Below, piece by piece: positions 23,723-38,835 of a stretch of 64,000 nucleotides of DNA (the stretch's first letter is position 1; each line of letters begins with the position of its first letter). The stretch spans positions 248,001 through 312,000 of the forward strand of contig NGBS01000872.1 of NCBI GenBank assembly GCA_002245135.1, given 5' to 3'. The DNA comes from Proteromonas lacertae (taxonomy: Eukaryota > Sar > Bigyra > Opalinata > Proteromonadidae). Position numbers and translations under genes: made by a program. Under the pieces are notes generated by a model that saw only the letters and a program-made list of their open reading frames with translations, searched no databases and was not told the origin of the DNA.

Positions 23723-26700
23723 ATGGGTATTCCTATTTCAATACCAGCTATGGTTATTGAAGACCCTCGTAAGCAATCTTATTTAACGAACGAGTCGAAT
23801 TTACAACATGTTTGTGAAAGGTATAAAGCCTTAATGAACAAAAAGATTATTCAAACACAATATAACCCAGGAAAGTTACAGAATAATCCCAAAATGGAAT
23901 ACTACTTTGGCTACTTAGATGAGCATTTTTATGAAAATCTGAAGAATAGAGCTCAAGAAAGAATGATGTATAATCCATCTTACTATTTATATTCATAGAA
24001 ACGGGATTAATAATGATTTCTATCGTTGTATTCAAGAAATCTTGATGTTGTGTGAAATGACACTTCATTCACCACCACCTTCAGAATTAGTACAACGTTT
24101 AGAACAAATGAAAGTTGTATATTATCCATATTATCTATTCATTAGAGTAAAGATGAAATGAATAACGTAATAGCTGAACTGCACAATGAATTCAAAAAGC
24201 CATTTTTTCCGGAATCATATCAAATATCAAATACAGAATATTTAGTATAATATTTATCAATATAATGTTAATTATAGTTATCTTTGTTTGATTTCACAGC
24301 TTTAGAGAATCAAAATAAAGATTTAATCAAACCATTACTGTTGGGTGTAATATCACAATTAGAAACATTAACACCATTATCATTATTCAATCAATTATTC
24401 CCAAGATCAATCAAAAGTGGTGAAGAAGTTCTATTCGATCCATCCAGTGTAAAATCCAATGGTAGAACTAAATCAACATCTGTATTACAGGATAATGATG
24501 ATGTTTGGTTTACTAGTATAATTGAAGCATCAAAAACAGTATATTGGGAAGGAGATTTAATGAAAGATAGTAAACCAATAAAGTTTATAAAAGTATCTAT
24601 ATATATATATATTTATATTTTTATAGATTATATTTATGACATATACTGAACCATTACATATGCGTATAATATTAACATCAACTACAAATACTACAATAAT
24701 GGTTAATAAAGAAATAAACAATAACTGCACAATAATTACATTTGATAAAGAAGAATCAATTTTACATATGAAGTTCATATTTTCCTGTTTAGATTCATCA
24801 ATGCCATTTTCATTAAATATTAAAAGAATTCAATTATATGGTGATTCTAATCAACCGCCTAATGATGTTTTGTTTAATAAACACATGACATTAATATATA
24901 AAGCCAAGAATATTGAACCAATCCTATCACTTGAATCGTTATTACTGTATTCACAAGCTAGTGGTAGTTTGAATTCATTTTTAATGTTATTTTATAGTCT
25001 CTTAACTAATACTGATAAATCACTATGGGATACAATAAAAGCAAGATGTATAAAACATATAAAATGGTTAAAAACAGAAAAGAAGAAGATATTATTAAAG
25101 GGATTTGATACTGATATGTTATTTCGTAGAACTTTAAATGTATCATTTGATCCAAAGCATAGTAGTTCAGGAATAGAATTCATTTCACCATATACAATCA
25201 CAATGACTGCCACACAGAAGAATGCATATGCTTTGTTAAATATACCAATGGGCAGGAATTCTGTTTATATTTGGACATTTCAATTAGATCATGATAGTGT
25301 AGATAATGAGACATCTTGTTTTGGTGTATCTACTACATTATATCCAACTACTACTTCATTTAATTCAGCTGATACTTGGTTATTTAAATCATATAATTCA
25401 TCTATTTATCATGGGTCAAAGTGTTATGAAACTTCAAATCCACCAGTTCATGAAGGTGATATATTAACAATTACATTGAATTTAATATCATATAATTTAG
25501 TGTTTAGTATAAATGGTGGTAAAGGATTTGGTGTATTTCATTTAGATAGTAATACAATCTATTATCCAGTTGTATTATTATATGGTCATTCTCAAATATC
25601 ATTGTTATCATTCTATTGCTATGATAATCCATTAATCCCATATAAAATTTCATCTATGTCGTCTATAACCTATACTCCAACAAGTTCGGAGTATATTAAT
25701 CCAATAAACATCGGTGGAGTGATGAAGAATAATAGATGTTGTTTGACTATAGGATTTGATGATAATAACAGTGATAATATATATGAAATGAATATTAAAA
25801 CTAAGAATCTATTCTCAATGAGAGGTTACATGGGTATTCATTCATTAAATGACGATATGTCATTTGAAAGTGGTAGTTGTGAGGTAGATATAGTTGATGA
25901 TAAAGATACTGTATTATTTACTAGTAAAGTAGAACCAGATGATAGTGTATTTGTGGAGATTAAATTAACCAATATTGAATCTATTACTATTAAAGTTAGA
26001 TCAAAATGTGAAACAAATAAATTCATATTTGGTTTGTATGATGCTTATTTTATGAATCTTGATCAAGCCAAGCTTATTAATTCAATTGATATTCCTGATG
26101 ATGCTAAAGATATATTATCATTTGTAAAAAGTGAATTTTCATTAATCAACGATACTTCTATTTATATACCAAGAGCTTCTATCTATTTGACACCTAATCT
26201 ACCATTATGGTATAGTCTATCAGATGATGTCATAATATTATTTAATCAATTATTAAAACTCTTCAACTCTAATGCAAAACAGTATGTTTATTTATATGAA
26301 GAATTATTGAAATTATTACAATCTAATTTCAGACAATTCATTACTCAGAATTTAGATCCATTGCAATGTGGATTATGGGTTGATAAGAATAACACTTACA
26401 TTTTAACAGATAATATGTCTGAATTCTTGACACAATTAACTAAGGGAGCTAAAGTATTACCAAAAGATGATATTAAGAAAGTAATTAATACAATCGTTGA
26501 AGGATATTTGCTATTATTCCCTTCAAATAAAGCTCGAGTTAATTTCTTGTTAAAACATAGTGATAATCCTATTTTGCCAGTTTTATTATCACAAATTCCA
26601 AAGTCTCCATTAATATTAAGTTCATTCTTCTTAGATTTAGATAAGAATATGAAATATATATTGGAATTATTTAAGACATTGTTACAATTAGCAGAAGAGA

Positions 26701-29700
26701 AGTTTATTATGATAATTGATTTATTATTAAGTGGTGAAAGTATTAGTGAATTACAAGATCAATTAAAAGCAATAACTGATTTCTTAGTGATATTCCAATC
26801 ACATTATTTAGTTGAAATTAAGTTAATAGAAAATCAAAAGTGTATAGTTGATTATGCAAAGTTAGTGTTAAAAACAGTTAGTAAAATATTAAACAGAATA
26901 TCTGAAGTAGTTGATTATTCAATGATTGAATATAATCTGATTATTTCACCATCAGGAACAATGATGAATGATTTATTGATATATATTTATACACACTATA
27001 ATAATACAAGTATTGCAGATGGTTTATTAGAGTCAATTATCAGTTTAACGAAACAATGGGATGAAGTGTTTCATAAAATTGATGAAAACTTTAACAGAAA
27101 TGATCAAATAACAATTTCACAGAATGAATTGTGTTGGGAAACTAAAGATTTTAGATCTACACCATATAATATCAACTTATCAATACAAAATGGAAATTGT
27201 GATGTATTAACTGCTGAATATGGATATTCATTCATTCCTAAAGAAGATCTAATTATATATTCACTTGGTAGAGCTGTTAGTTTAGTAGATGGTCAAAGAA
27301 TCTTGCATAGACCACATGTATTGAAATTGTTATTGAATAATGAAGTGATTGGTATAGTTACTGTAGATCAATACAGTAATATCGATACTTTAGGTTATGC
27401 TTATGAGAATTTACCATTTCCATTGTATTTGAATAAAGGAGTAAAGTATCAGATAAGTTGTGGTGAATGTATGCAATGTGGAGATGTATGGTTTAATAAT
27501 CCAAACTATTCAAAGATATTGAACTATAGATCTAATCTTGTTGAAATAGCGGAAGAAAAGAATGAAAAATTGAAGGAAGATAAACAAGAAAGAGATTTAC
27601 AAATACAACAGAACAAAGTATTAATATCATATGGAACTGCCACATTCTATGTATTAAAGAAATCTGAATTTGTTCCACCATTATTACCACCTTTACATTT
27701 TCAAAATCTAACTGAAGATGAAGTAAATGATTCTATTGGTCCAAATGTTCAACAGATTAGTTGTAGTGATAATAGATATATATTTACGACAATGAATAAT
27801 AACATTATTATTGATTATATTATACAAATCAAATCAGTTGAACCTAATTCTGAACTGTTATTTGGTTTTACTAATCAATTATCCAATAAAGATAAAGATG
27901 AACAACAACCATATGGATATTTAATATCAATAAATGGTTATTTATTAAAGAATAATGAAAAGAGAATATGCCAAGCAATGGACTTAGAATTAGGTTCAAT
28001 TATTCATGTAAGAATCAATACATCTAATGGTAATATGATGGTTAGTTTTGAAAATACAAATTATGGTTATATCTATGGAAATAGTGATATGAATCCATTA
28101 TGTAGAATAGATATAAATGGTCCAATATCACTGTTATTCTTCTTAAAAGGTAATATTGATATAGAAGTCTATTTTACTGATATAATTCATGATAATAAAA
28201 TCCCATTCTATTATGAATGTGAAAGAATATTGACTAGTGTATGTGGTTTATTATGTAATACAAGTATTGCTAGTTTACCAATAGATGAAGAGGAAGAGAA
28301 AGTAATTCCTTGGGATAATTCATATATATTACAATCTGGACCTGAAGTTACAATATCTGATACGCATGGAGTACAATTGCCACCAATTACTGTAGATAAT
28401 GAATTACAAACGATAGTTACTAGTATTATAGATTTAAGGAATGAAACTGGGACAAAGATATATGAATGGTTTGATAAAACATTCAAACAGAATATGATCT
28501 TTCGAGCCAAGCCGAATGTTCCAATAGAAAGATTATTCCTTGGTTTTATTATTAAACAATGTCATATAATAGATGATATTCAACTGTTAATGAGTTATCT
28601 TAAAGAACCAAGAACTAATATAGAAAGTATAAAGAATAATTGTCAGGAAATATGGAAAGCAGTAATAACCTTAAGAAGATATATAGATGGTAAATATAAT
28701 GATTATAAACAAGATGATCCAGATAATTGGGAAACTCAAGCTAATTTATTAGTCAATAATATCACCGACAAATTGAGATTTTTATTAACATTCACATCCT
28801 GTAGAGATGATAAAAATAGTACATTCCCTAATAGAAAAGAAGAAGAAAAAATGGATTTTAGAACCAGTATATTAACAGCTAGAAGAAATGAATTAAAATC
28901 AAATCCATCTACACCAACTAAACCAACATTAATCCATCATTCATCTTCAAAGAGATTATTAGTAGATAGTTCACAAGTTCAAAGTCCAACAAAACAGAAA
29001 CAAATATATTTAGATCAATTCCATGAAGTAACCCATTTACATCAAACACTTAGTGTAGAAGATACTAATAAAGTAGATCCAATCTATAACCAAACACTAT
29101 CTATTATTAATGAATGTATGAATATATTTATTACTGAAAATGCACCAGATTTAAAATCACTCAATCATTTTATTGCAATTCGAAAGGAAAGAGCAATGTT
29201 TAGACATAAAGGATTGGAAAGTTTATCATATTTATTAGATAATTTGAAATCTGATATTGGTAAATATGAAGTATTAAGGTATATAAGACCAGCATTTAGA
29301 GGTCCAATCAGTGAAGATAAATTCAATATAATCAATGCAATTACATCTAAGCATCATTATTTAACTAATCTATATGGAGTACCAACAGCATATCGTAAAT
29401 TGGTTGGTAATACATTCTGGAAAGTGTTTGATAAAATGATTAAAATGATACATAATATGATTGAGAATCGTAAATATAATGGAACTTTATTTTATACAAT
29501 ATTATGGTGTTTAACATTAGATTATCAAGATAAAGACTTCTCCAATTTATTACAATATCAATTCCCACAGACATTAAAGAAGTTCTCAACTATTTCATCA
29601 TTAATTGATCAAGTCTCAACAGAGAATAAGAATAAAGAAATATGTTATACTCCTGATTTATTCATGTCTAATTGGAATATTAGAAATTTACCACCAGCTA

Positions 29701-32700
29701 CGAAGATTTTAGAGTTATTATCTAATGGTAAAATCACTATTAGAGAGATAAAAGGATTATTAAGAAATCAAGTCTGTTTAGATGACTTTATTGATGGTTT
29801 AGGAAAGAAATTTGGAATAAAAGAAAACTGTGTTTTAACATATTCACAATCTATTAAAATCATAACAAAAGAGTTGGAAAATTGTGAAGTTTCTGAAGAA
29901 AGTAAATATGACAATACATACAATAACAACATATTAAAATCATTCATATTCAGAATGATTAGTGATTATTGCTGTAATTTACAGAACTTTTTGATGTTAA
30001 ACACATTCTCAATTAAGCATGATTTGAATGAAAGAAGACCAGATTTAATAACGAATAGAGATAGATATGATTTATCCAGTCCAATGGATTTATTTGGTTG
30101 GAATAAATATATAAAAGATTTCTTAAATAAAGAATTTTCTATATTAAATAATTATTATACAGTAGAAAATGATATTACTAACAGAATATTGGAACAAATG
30201 GAAGTGGAAAAGAGAATGTCAGGTTTAGTGAAATTAATATCCTTAAACCAAAGTGGTGATTTCCATAGTGGAATGATTAAAGAATATTTAGATTTATTCA
30301 TATTAGGAATAATGCATGGATTACCTCCATTGAAACATGATATAATGAAGTATTTACAAATAACATTGTTAAAGATGAAATGTCCAAGTTCTGATTATTT
30401 CAAGAAGCTAATTAAACCATTCTTAATGTTGATTGGTCATTTATATTCTATCAATGGAGAATTATATGTATCTGAAGACAAGAGTATTGTTATTGATGAA
30501 TTAATGCCACCTGGTCAAGGTTATACACATCAAATATTAGCTTGTGATACAGTTATCTTTATTAGACAATTATTACAAGAACAATCATGGAAAGAAGCAA
30601 GTAAATCATTCTTCCAATCCTTATTAGGTGATGTTAAAAATACAGTAAAGCATTATTTAGAAACAAGTAAAGTTGGTGATGAATTGAGTTGTATTTTTGG
30701 TGTATTATCGGTATTAGGAGGTTTTACTGAAGTATATAGAGAAGGTGGTAAAGCTATTTATAAGCCAACTAATGAAATTGGTACTATCATATCGTATGAT
30801 CCTTATATTAATGATATTGGATTGTTATTTAGTGAGAATTATGCTGATGAAGTTTTACCATTATAGTAAGAATGATGTAGTTGTATGTAATACAATCAAT
30901 CCACCATCTCTAACTGATATATTAGATATTCATTCTACATTTGAATTAATACAAACTGTATTAAGTATTGATGATACAAATCAATCATATAATAGAGAAA
31001 ATCGATTTATAATTCATTCCTTAAAATATAAAATAATCAAAATAGTTGGTGATCAATCTAATAATGCAGAATTCAATTCAAAACTATTAAATAATGATGT
31101 AATAATGGATTATTTAGTTAATCAAACCACAGGTTTGTCATATATTCCTATATTATCTAAAGATAATCGTGAAATGTTAATAAATCAATTACATCAACAA
31201 ATATTAGAATTATCTAATGAATCTACAACACATAATCCACAAGAACCATCTATTAAGTGTAGTAAAGAAGAATTTGATTTAGGAGTAACACTTCAAACAT
31301 GTTTGAAAGGATTTTCATTGAATGAATGTATTAGTGCCGTGCAGAATAATAATGATAATAAATTACTAGCCGTTAGTGATTTATTAAACTTGGTATTAGT
31401 CTCTGTTCCAGATAAATATATAGAACCTGAATATAAATTTGTATCTGAGTTAGGTTTAATGGTATTAAAGATGTGCAATTTACCTGATTATATATGTGAT
31501 ATACTAGTAGAAATGATAGATGATAATCCAGAGAGATTGAATCAAATAATGTTAATGATAAGTTTAGTTAATTTACAGTATTCACCAGAACCGAATAGAG
31601 AAAGAATACAATATACTCATATATACAAAGATAAAGATGTATGGTTTGATTTCTGCACATTCACTAGTGATTTTGAAAGTAAAACTAATTATGATAATCA
31701 TTATAACATCCATTATTCATCATTACCTGAAGGTGAAGTGATTAAAAAAGGAACTGTAGTTTCATTTACTAGTCAAGATAATGAGAATAATATATATGCT
31801 GAAAAGACTGGAAGAGTAGTTGAAGATACTGAATCTAAGAAAGATGTAACGGTATTATTTTACAATCCATTAACAGGAATGAAATGGAAAGAAACTTGTC
31901 CATTTGAAAGATTGAGTTTTTCTACAATGAAAGATGGAAATATAGTGAATAAACAAGCAACAATATCACAAACAATCGCTTATATTTCATCATTAGAAAG
32001 ATATTATTCACAAGGAATATTATTAAATATATTGACAAATGATAAATCTTATGAAAGATTAATAGCCAAAATAAAACAATCTCCTACTGATTATATAATG
32101 GACTTGTTCTCTCGTTTAATGATTGGAAATGTAATGAGTAATACACTTGATAGTACAATATATGAAACAAATCTATTTCATAATTTATTCTTGTGGAGTA
32201 AAGATAAAGAGTTTCAGGATAGATTATATGATATAATAATGCATCAAATATTGAATCATATTAAAGATAATGATTATACAACAATAAGTGATAATTATGT
32301 AATTAAAGAAAGTCTACATCCAGTACCAATGAAAATATGTTATACAGGTAAAGTACATTTACCAGGTGCAAAGAGGCTAATAGTTATATTCGATTTAGAT
32401 ACAGATTTTGGTGATATTAGTACTTCAAAACTACTATTATCAGGAGATGAAGATTTTACAAAACCAACATTTTACCATGGAAGTGATGGTATATTCCCAC
32501 CATGTATAATTGATGGAGGTACTCTTTGGTTTAGATATATAGTAGGTGGAGATAAAGCACCTTGGGGTTATCGATTTGAAGTGAGAGAATTACCAGTTCA
32601 TAAATGGACAACTGAAGATGATATAAACAGTATACCTGATAGAAAATGGGGTTTATGGTTATGTGAATCATTGTTTAATAGTAAAATGATAGATATATAT

Positions 32701-34969
32701 AAACATAAACAGATTAATATTGAGTTATATACATCATTAATCCATGAATTAAAAGAATATGGTAATATTGAAAGTATTAAGATGTTATTATTGTTACTAT
32801 CATCTCCTGATGTTTTTCCATCAGATTATACAATTGATTTAGAACCAATATCTGATGTATTTTCTGTATTTGAAAATTTCATTAAAAATAATGCAGAAAT
32901 TTCAACAAGAAATAAATATTTCACTGAAATATTATATCATATGAAAAATATCAATAATCAAGTAACAAAATCAATAAGAACAGAAAAACCAACTTTAGAA
33001 AACTTCTCCTTCAAACCTCAAGAAGATATAATCAAACAAGAAAAGAAGATTGAAAATTATTTATTATTTGCACCATTATGGTTCAGAGGTTTGCATCAAC
33101 AGTATTTCCCTGAAGATTTATTCTGTACTACATGGTATCTTAACCACTTTCTATTAAAAGAATTCAATTCTGAACATCCAATGAAGGATGATAGTTTTAA
33201 TTGCACTTGTGGATATCCTGGTGCTGAGAAATATAGAATATTCTTTGATCCTCGATGTAGATTACCACCCAAATATCATTTAATGATATTATTAGGTCAA
33301 CAGAAACAATATATTAAATTCCCATATCCATCAATGTTATCAGTAGAAAGCATGGGTTTTAGATTTGTAATATCTAAAGAAGAAGGTGCTGTTTTTCCAA
33401 CAGATAAAGAATACTTTGGTATATCAATATTAGTAGATGTGACTGGTAGTTTTTCATACGATCTTGTATGTAGTGCAGTGAATCAAAGTAAAGAAGAGAT
33501 ATTGAGTTTATATGAAAAAATGCATAAATGGCCAATAGAAGCTGATTTAGAGATTATTAAATATTATGATACTAATAAGTTTGATGGTGGTATTCATTTC
33601 CGACAAGAAGAAGGATTTGAGAAGAAATATCCATTATTATGTAGTTATCCACAATTATTGAGAGATTTTAGACTTAGATTAATAGATGAATTTAGAGTGT
33701 ATTGGAAAATATTCTATTTATTTGTTGATTTTTCATTAAAATATCCTAATTGTTTAGGAAATCAAATGAAAGAATCACTTTATCTATTACCTCGTTTACA
33801 AAAATTCAACTTCATTGCAAGTATCTTAAAAGAGAATGCAGTAGATATTAATCCAGTTCCAGTATTATTTGATTCATTAGCTGCAAAACAAGAAGAGAGT
33901 GTAGTATTTGATAATCCATTACATAGTCATTCAATGTTTATTCAAGCGTATTTACAATTAAAAGATCAACCTATAGAATTGTTTAAATGTAATAACTTCT
34001 TTATGACTGTTATGTATAAAGGTGAAGAAGGAATTGATGCTGGTGGTTTATTTAGAGATTCAATAACTCAGATTGTAAGTAGTATATTCAATCCAAATTT
34101 GAAATTAATGTTAAATTGTGGTAAAACAGGTACATTTGTGCCATATCCTAAATGGAAATCTCCAAGTTTATTAAATATGTATAAATTCATTGGAATACTG
34201 ATGGGAATATCATTAAGATATGATTTATCATTACCATTCTCATTCCCACCTTTAGTATGGAAGAAATTGTTAGGAAAAACAGAAGATATTACAATGAAAG
34301 ATTTAGAATTTATTGATCCAATAATAGTGAATTATATAAATAGTATTAAAGAATGTTCTGATGAAGATTTCCCATATGTAGTTGATGAAGATACGAAGTG
34401 TGTTGTATCTAATTTCATAGGTGAATATGAAGAATTTATTGATGGTGGATCAAACATCCCATTAACATTAGAAAATCGAGATGAAATGTTAGATAAAATA
34501 TATAAATTCCGAATAAATGAATTTGATAAACAAATTGATTCAATGAGAGATGGTTTGTATAGTGTTATACATGAAAATGTTTTATATTTCTTAAGTGTAT
34601 CAGAATTAGAATATTTCATATGTGGAAGTCAAGAAATTGATATATCTGCATTAAAGAGAAACACTCAATATGAAGGATATAATGAAGATGATGATGTAAT
34701 AAACAATTTCTGGATTGTGATGAATGAATTGACTGAAGAGCAAAAGAGTAGTTGGATTTATTTTGTATGGGGAGCAACTAGGAATTCCATGTACTTATAA
34801 TTGGGCAACTAAATTCAAGATTAGAAAAGCTGGAGATCCATCTCAATTACCAACAGCTCATACTTGTTTCTTTAAAGTAGATTTACCACCTTATGGTGAT
34901 TATGAGACAATGAAAAAGAATATATTATTGGCGATAGAATATGGAAGTGTTGGAATGTTGAATCAATAA
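23723..34969 (+). CDS. Giant HECT-type E3 ubiquitin ligase with SPRY-like domains
   Basis: About 3,700 residues. Five short exons from ATG 23723 (MGIPISIPAMVIEDP) join to a nearly intronless body. A SPRY/B30.2-like domain lies at about 25150-25620 (ending GKGFGVFH, YYPVVLLYG). A second SPRY-like unit is at about 27780-28170 (LFGFTNQL...GYLISINGYL). A beta-rich domain follows near 32310-32600 (HPVPMKICYTGKVHLPGA, APWGYRFEV), related to accessory domains of large E3s. The HECT domain fills the last 350 residues: YKGEEGIDAGGLFRDS, YKFIGILMG, FVWGATR and LPTAHTCFF with the catalytic Cys. Frame breaks of +1 occur at about 30850-30866 and 34783-34800. The second falls inside the G.(S/T)R(I/L)P motif, where homology puts the break before the stop. 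Substrates are unknown. These ORFs are one gene, not three. Confidence 0.85.
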
Positions 34970-35226
34970 AGATTTGAAATTTTAATTAGTTTATATTTTT
35001 CTAATATGTCATGTGTTTTTCATGAGTGAGAATTGTATAAAATCACATATGTGTTCAGTAAATTCAGAAAAATGTAGCTCGAACAAGGCTTGATCTTTAT
35101 TTTGTTATTTTTATATTCAAATCTAATGTATACAGTCATTAAACATCTTTGGAGTAATGTAAATATTGCATATCTTACTGATGTTATTGGTATTTTTTTA
35201 GTAAAAAAATCCACAATTTATAAATA
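34970..35226. other. Gap between convergent 3' ends (HECT and LRR protein)
   Basis: About 257 bp of AT-rich DNA between two convergent genes. It presumably contains both 3' UTRs and polyadenylation signals; nothing else is visible. Confidence 0.5.
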
Positions 35227-38200
35227 TTAGAACATAATATATAATAATAGTAAAAGTGATAACAATAGTAATATTCTGTTATAAATACTTTTAACATTTT
35301 TACCAAAGCCTTTCTTTTCGCTATCTGGAATTTCAATCAGTTTGATTGTTTCCAATTTGATGAAAATGTCTCTATAAATGATTTTAATTCGGATTTATCA
35401 ACATTCTCTTTCAGTGTTATTGATAAATCTTCTAAATAATCAAATACTTCTTTGTTTTCTTTAATTAATCTTAAATCTTTTTCATTTAAGTCATTTCCTG
35501 ATAGATTTATCTTTTTTACAAAATCATTTCCTTTTAATCTTTCTATTAACATTTTCAATCCTTTTTCACTCATTCCAATGTCTATTTGAATAAGAAAAAT
35601 ATATTATATTCAGAAAATACTTGACAGATTTAATGACCAACCATCAACAAACTTAGTTAAATATTTACAGATTATTTCTATTCCTTCATCTCCAATTGGA
35701 TTATTGAATATCGATATTTTCCATATACATTGCTGCAATGAATCTGTTAATACTTTTAATCCTTTATAACTAATGTGATTACTGGATAAATCAAGTGTTT
35801 TATAATCTATTTGTTTAATTAATGACATATGAGAATCATTGAGATTCAACTCTATTTTATTAATATTAGACATATCGAACTATACTGGAAAAATCGCTAG
35901 TAATTAATATATTGTCTTTTCTTCTTAATACAATAATCCAAATAATATTCCAACTCCTCATTTGTCCATGATAAACATTTCATTTGTACAAATGGATATT
36001 CTTCTTTTTCTAATGATTTTTCACAAATTGATTTTAATCCATTCATTGTGATTTTATTTCCATTTAAACATATCAATTGACAATGATTCATTGAATCAAT
36101 TTTATTAGTTAATAATATTACACTTTCATCATCAATGGAAGTATTACTTAAATCCATTATTTCATAACAATATATTAGCATATTTGCGATTTTCAATAAT
36201 CTTTTCATTCCCTTATTTCCAATAGGATTATCTATTAAATAATTTATAAACTATTGAAAAAAATACTATGAATCAGTAACTTTTCAATATAATCATGATC
36301 TTTCATATAATTTATTAAATATTCAATTCCATCTGAATCAATATTATTGTAACTTATATCAAGCATATAGATCTTTCTTTGAATAATTTTTAAATCATCT
36401 AATAAGTGTTTCAATCCTCTTGAAGATAATCTCATTTCTATTACATAAAAAGAAGTGATTATAATAATAGTCATCATTATACTTGAGCAATTTATATCTC
36501 TATAACTTGTTTTTAATAAATGCAAGTGTGGAGATAAAAATTTCATTCCTTCATCACCTATTTCATTTCCATGCAATTCAAGATGTTCAAGATTTGAAAT
36601 AGAAGATAAATTGTCAAACAATATTTCAACACTTTCATATGCTAGTTTATTATCTAAACAAAAGAAAAATATCAAATTATACTAGACAAATCTAACATAT
36701 TTATTTCTCTTAATTCATTTAATCTTAAAGAGATGAATGATCTGAAAAAATCATCATCAATTTGTAAATCATGTAGATCTAGATTTTGATTTAATTCCAC
36801 AACGGTTGATGTATTTGATTAATTCTGGAATATCTTTATCAATCAGTAATTCTTTACTTCCATTAAAATCAAAACCTATTTTTGAAATAGGAAATTTAGA
36901 GAATAAAGCTTTTAATCCTTTTGAATGAATATTATGGTTGCGATTTACATATATTATTTTAAGATTTGAATATTTGTGTAATTCTTCTGATAATAATATC
37001 ATTGATTCATCATCTAAATTCATTTCAATAAGATCCAAATCATTATACTTGTAGATTAATAAATTCAAATATGGAAATAACAGTTTGAAGCCTTTTCACA
37101 CCAATTGGATTACCTATTTCAAAATAATATAGAGAATAACAAATACATGAAAGTTTTACATATTCTAATTTCATCAATGGAATTGATTTGATGATAGATT
37201 CAATGAAATCAGAAGTAAGACTACAATTTGATAAATACAATTCTTTTAGATTTGATAATTTACAAAAATATGCTCCAAATAATGGTTGATGTTGAATTTT
37301 CATCTTATTGAAATTAATATTATCATCTAAATCTATATACAAAGCAAAAAATATACAAAATCTGAGTTTTGTTGGATTGATTATTTTTAATATTCTAATC
37401 AAAGAATTAATACCTTCTTCACACAAACAAATACAGTTTGGATTAATCATGATTTTTTGTATATCAATTTTATCAACAGTAATACTAAATATCATTTCAT
37501 CTGTATAGCTTTCTTTTCTTTTCTTACAATGGTGATTAATTCGAAATTTCAGTTTATCATTTATTGAATCATCTTTTCTGTATAATTTTATCATCAGCAA
37601 TATTGTTAATATTCTTTCATTTGGTTTATTATTGTATGATTGTATCAATAAATCTCGAATTATTGTCCATTTATCATTGTAAAGATAATATTCTTTTGGT
37701 AGAACTATTAAAATCTTTATATCATCATTATATAACAATTCTTTCCTTTCATTACATATCATTAAATTATTATCACTATCTTTCATTATTTCACTCATTT
37801 TTATCATTTCTTTTTTCAACTCTTTCAAACTCATTCTATATTCACTATTCACTTTCAAAATTCTTTCTATCATCTCTTTCATCATTTCATCACACTCTAC
37901 ATTAAAACTGTATTTACATCTCACAATATTCTCTTTGGTTTTATTTATATTATTATCTTCATTAAATGGTAATTTCTTGTTAATCATTTCATATAATATA
38001 CAACCAATTGACCAAATCACACTTTTATCATTACATTCTAGTCCATTCAACTCTTCTGGGCTTCTAAAGCATATATCATATATTCTCATATCTTCTTCTT
38101 TTCTCAATTCATTCAAGAATAAATCACATAACTTTATAGAATCATTTTCTTCATATATTATGTTGCTACTCTTCAAACTATTAACCACTAAACCATATTC

Positions 38201-38616
38201 ATCTAACACCATTACTATATCACATATTTCACATATAACACTACACATATCACCACTTGAATAGTTTTTACTTTTAATTATCTCTTCTAGATCTTTTGAA
38301 TAATAATCTCTTGATATTATCATATATTTAATTCTTTCATTCACCTGAAGTATATTTGAAGGATAAATATAGGACAAACAACAATCAAACAATAAGGAGT
38401 TTTTTTCACAAAACTGTAACATCTTCTTTTCTTTTATCCCAGCAATATTAAGAAATCTGAATGTTTTAATACCATCATGATGTTCTATTACTAAATCTAC
38501 TTCACTGTCACTCTTTTTTATTCTTTCAATTATCTAAAAGGGTAAATTAACAAAAATACTTCTGTTTCAGATGGTAAAATTGAGGATATAGCATCATCTA
38601 CGAAAGAATTGAGCAT
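35227..38616 (-). CDS. Pseudokinase-LRR protein with possible tail anchor; several frame breaks
   Basis: ATG 38616 opens MLNSFVDDAISSILP; a 26-nt intron follows. Residues about 80-270 have a protein-kinase fold: LKSSNIIYEE in the catalytic loop, CDLFL at the DFG position, FRSPEELNG, VIWSIGCILYEMI and YRMSLKEL. The HRD aspartate and DFG glycine are absent, so it is likely catalytically dead. About ten NLRP/RNI-type leucine-rich repeats follow (IGNKGMKRLL, ISYKGLKVL, MSEKGLKML). Frame is lost at about 37090 (+1 in an A run between IGV and GFKLLFPYL), near 36800, near 35880-35930 and near 35360 (-1 in a T run). If the last shift is real, the product ends in a hydrophobic tail anchor with stop at 35227; otherwise it stops at 35337. 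This is either a decaying gene or the least accurate stretch of the assembly. Confidence 0.6.
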
Positions 38617-38835
38617 TTAAAGTTTTTATATAGAAATAGAGTCGTTTCAAGACTTCATTTTTTTAAAATTAAACATAATTAAGCTCATAGTACAAATAAA
38701 TACATTCAAAATTGTGGCATCTATTTAGAATAGTAGGTGTAAAATATTTAAATAAAAATATCAGCTTTTTTGAATGAAAAAAATACATTTACTACCCCTG
38801 AAAAATAAACACACAATTAGACAAAAAAAAACATT

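Noticed and set aside
30745-34800. Separate second HECT gene beginning near 30745
   Set aside because: Sequence continuity across 30866 (EVLPL to KNDVVV) and lack of a promoter gap show one gene with a one-base frame change.
37308-38264. Plus-strand ORFs opposite the pseudokinase-LRR gene
   Set aside because: Leucine/serine/histidine-rich antisense shadows without motifs.
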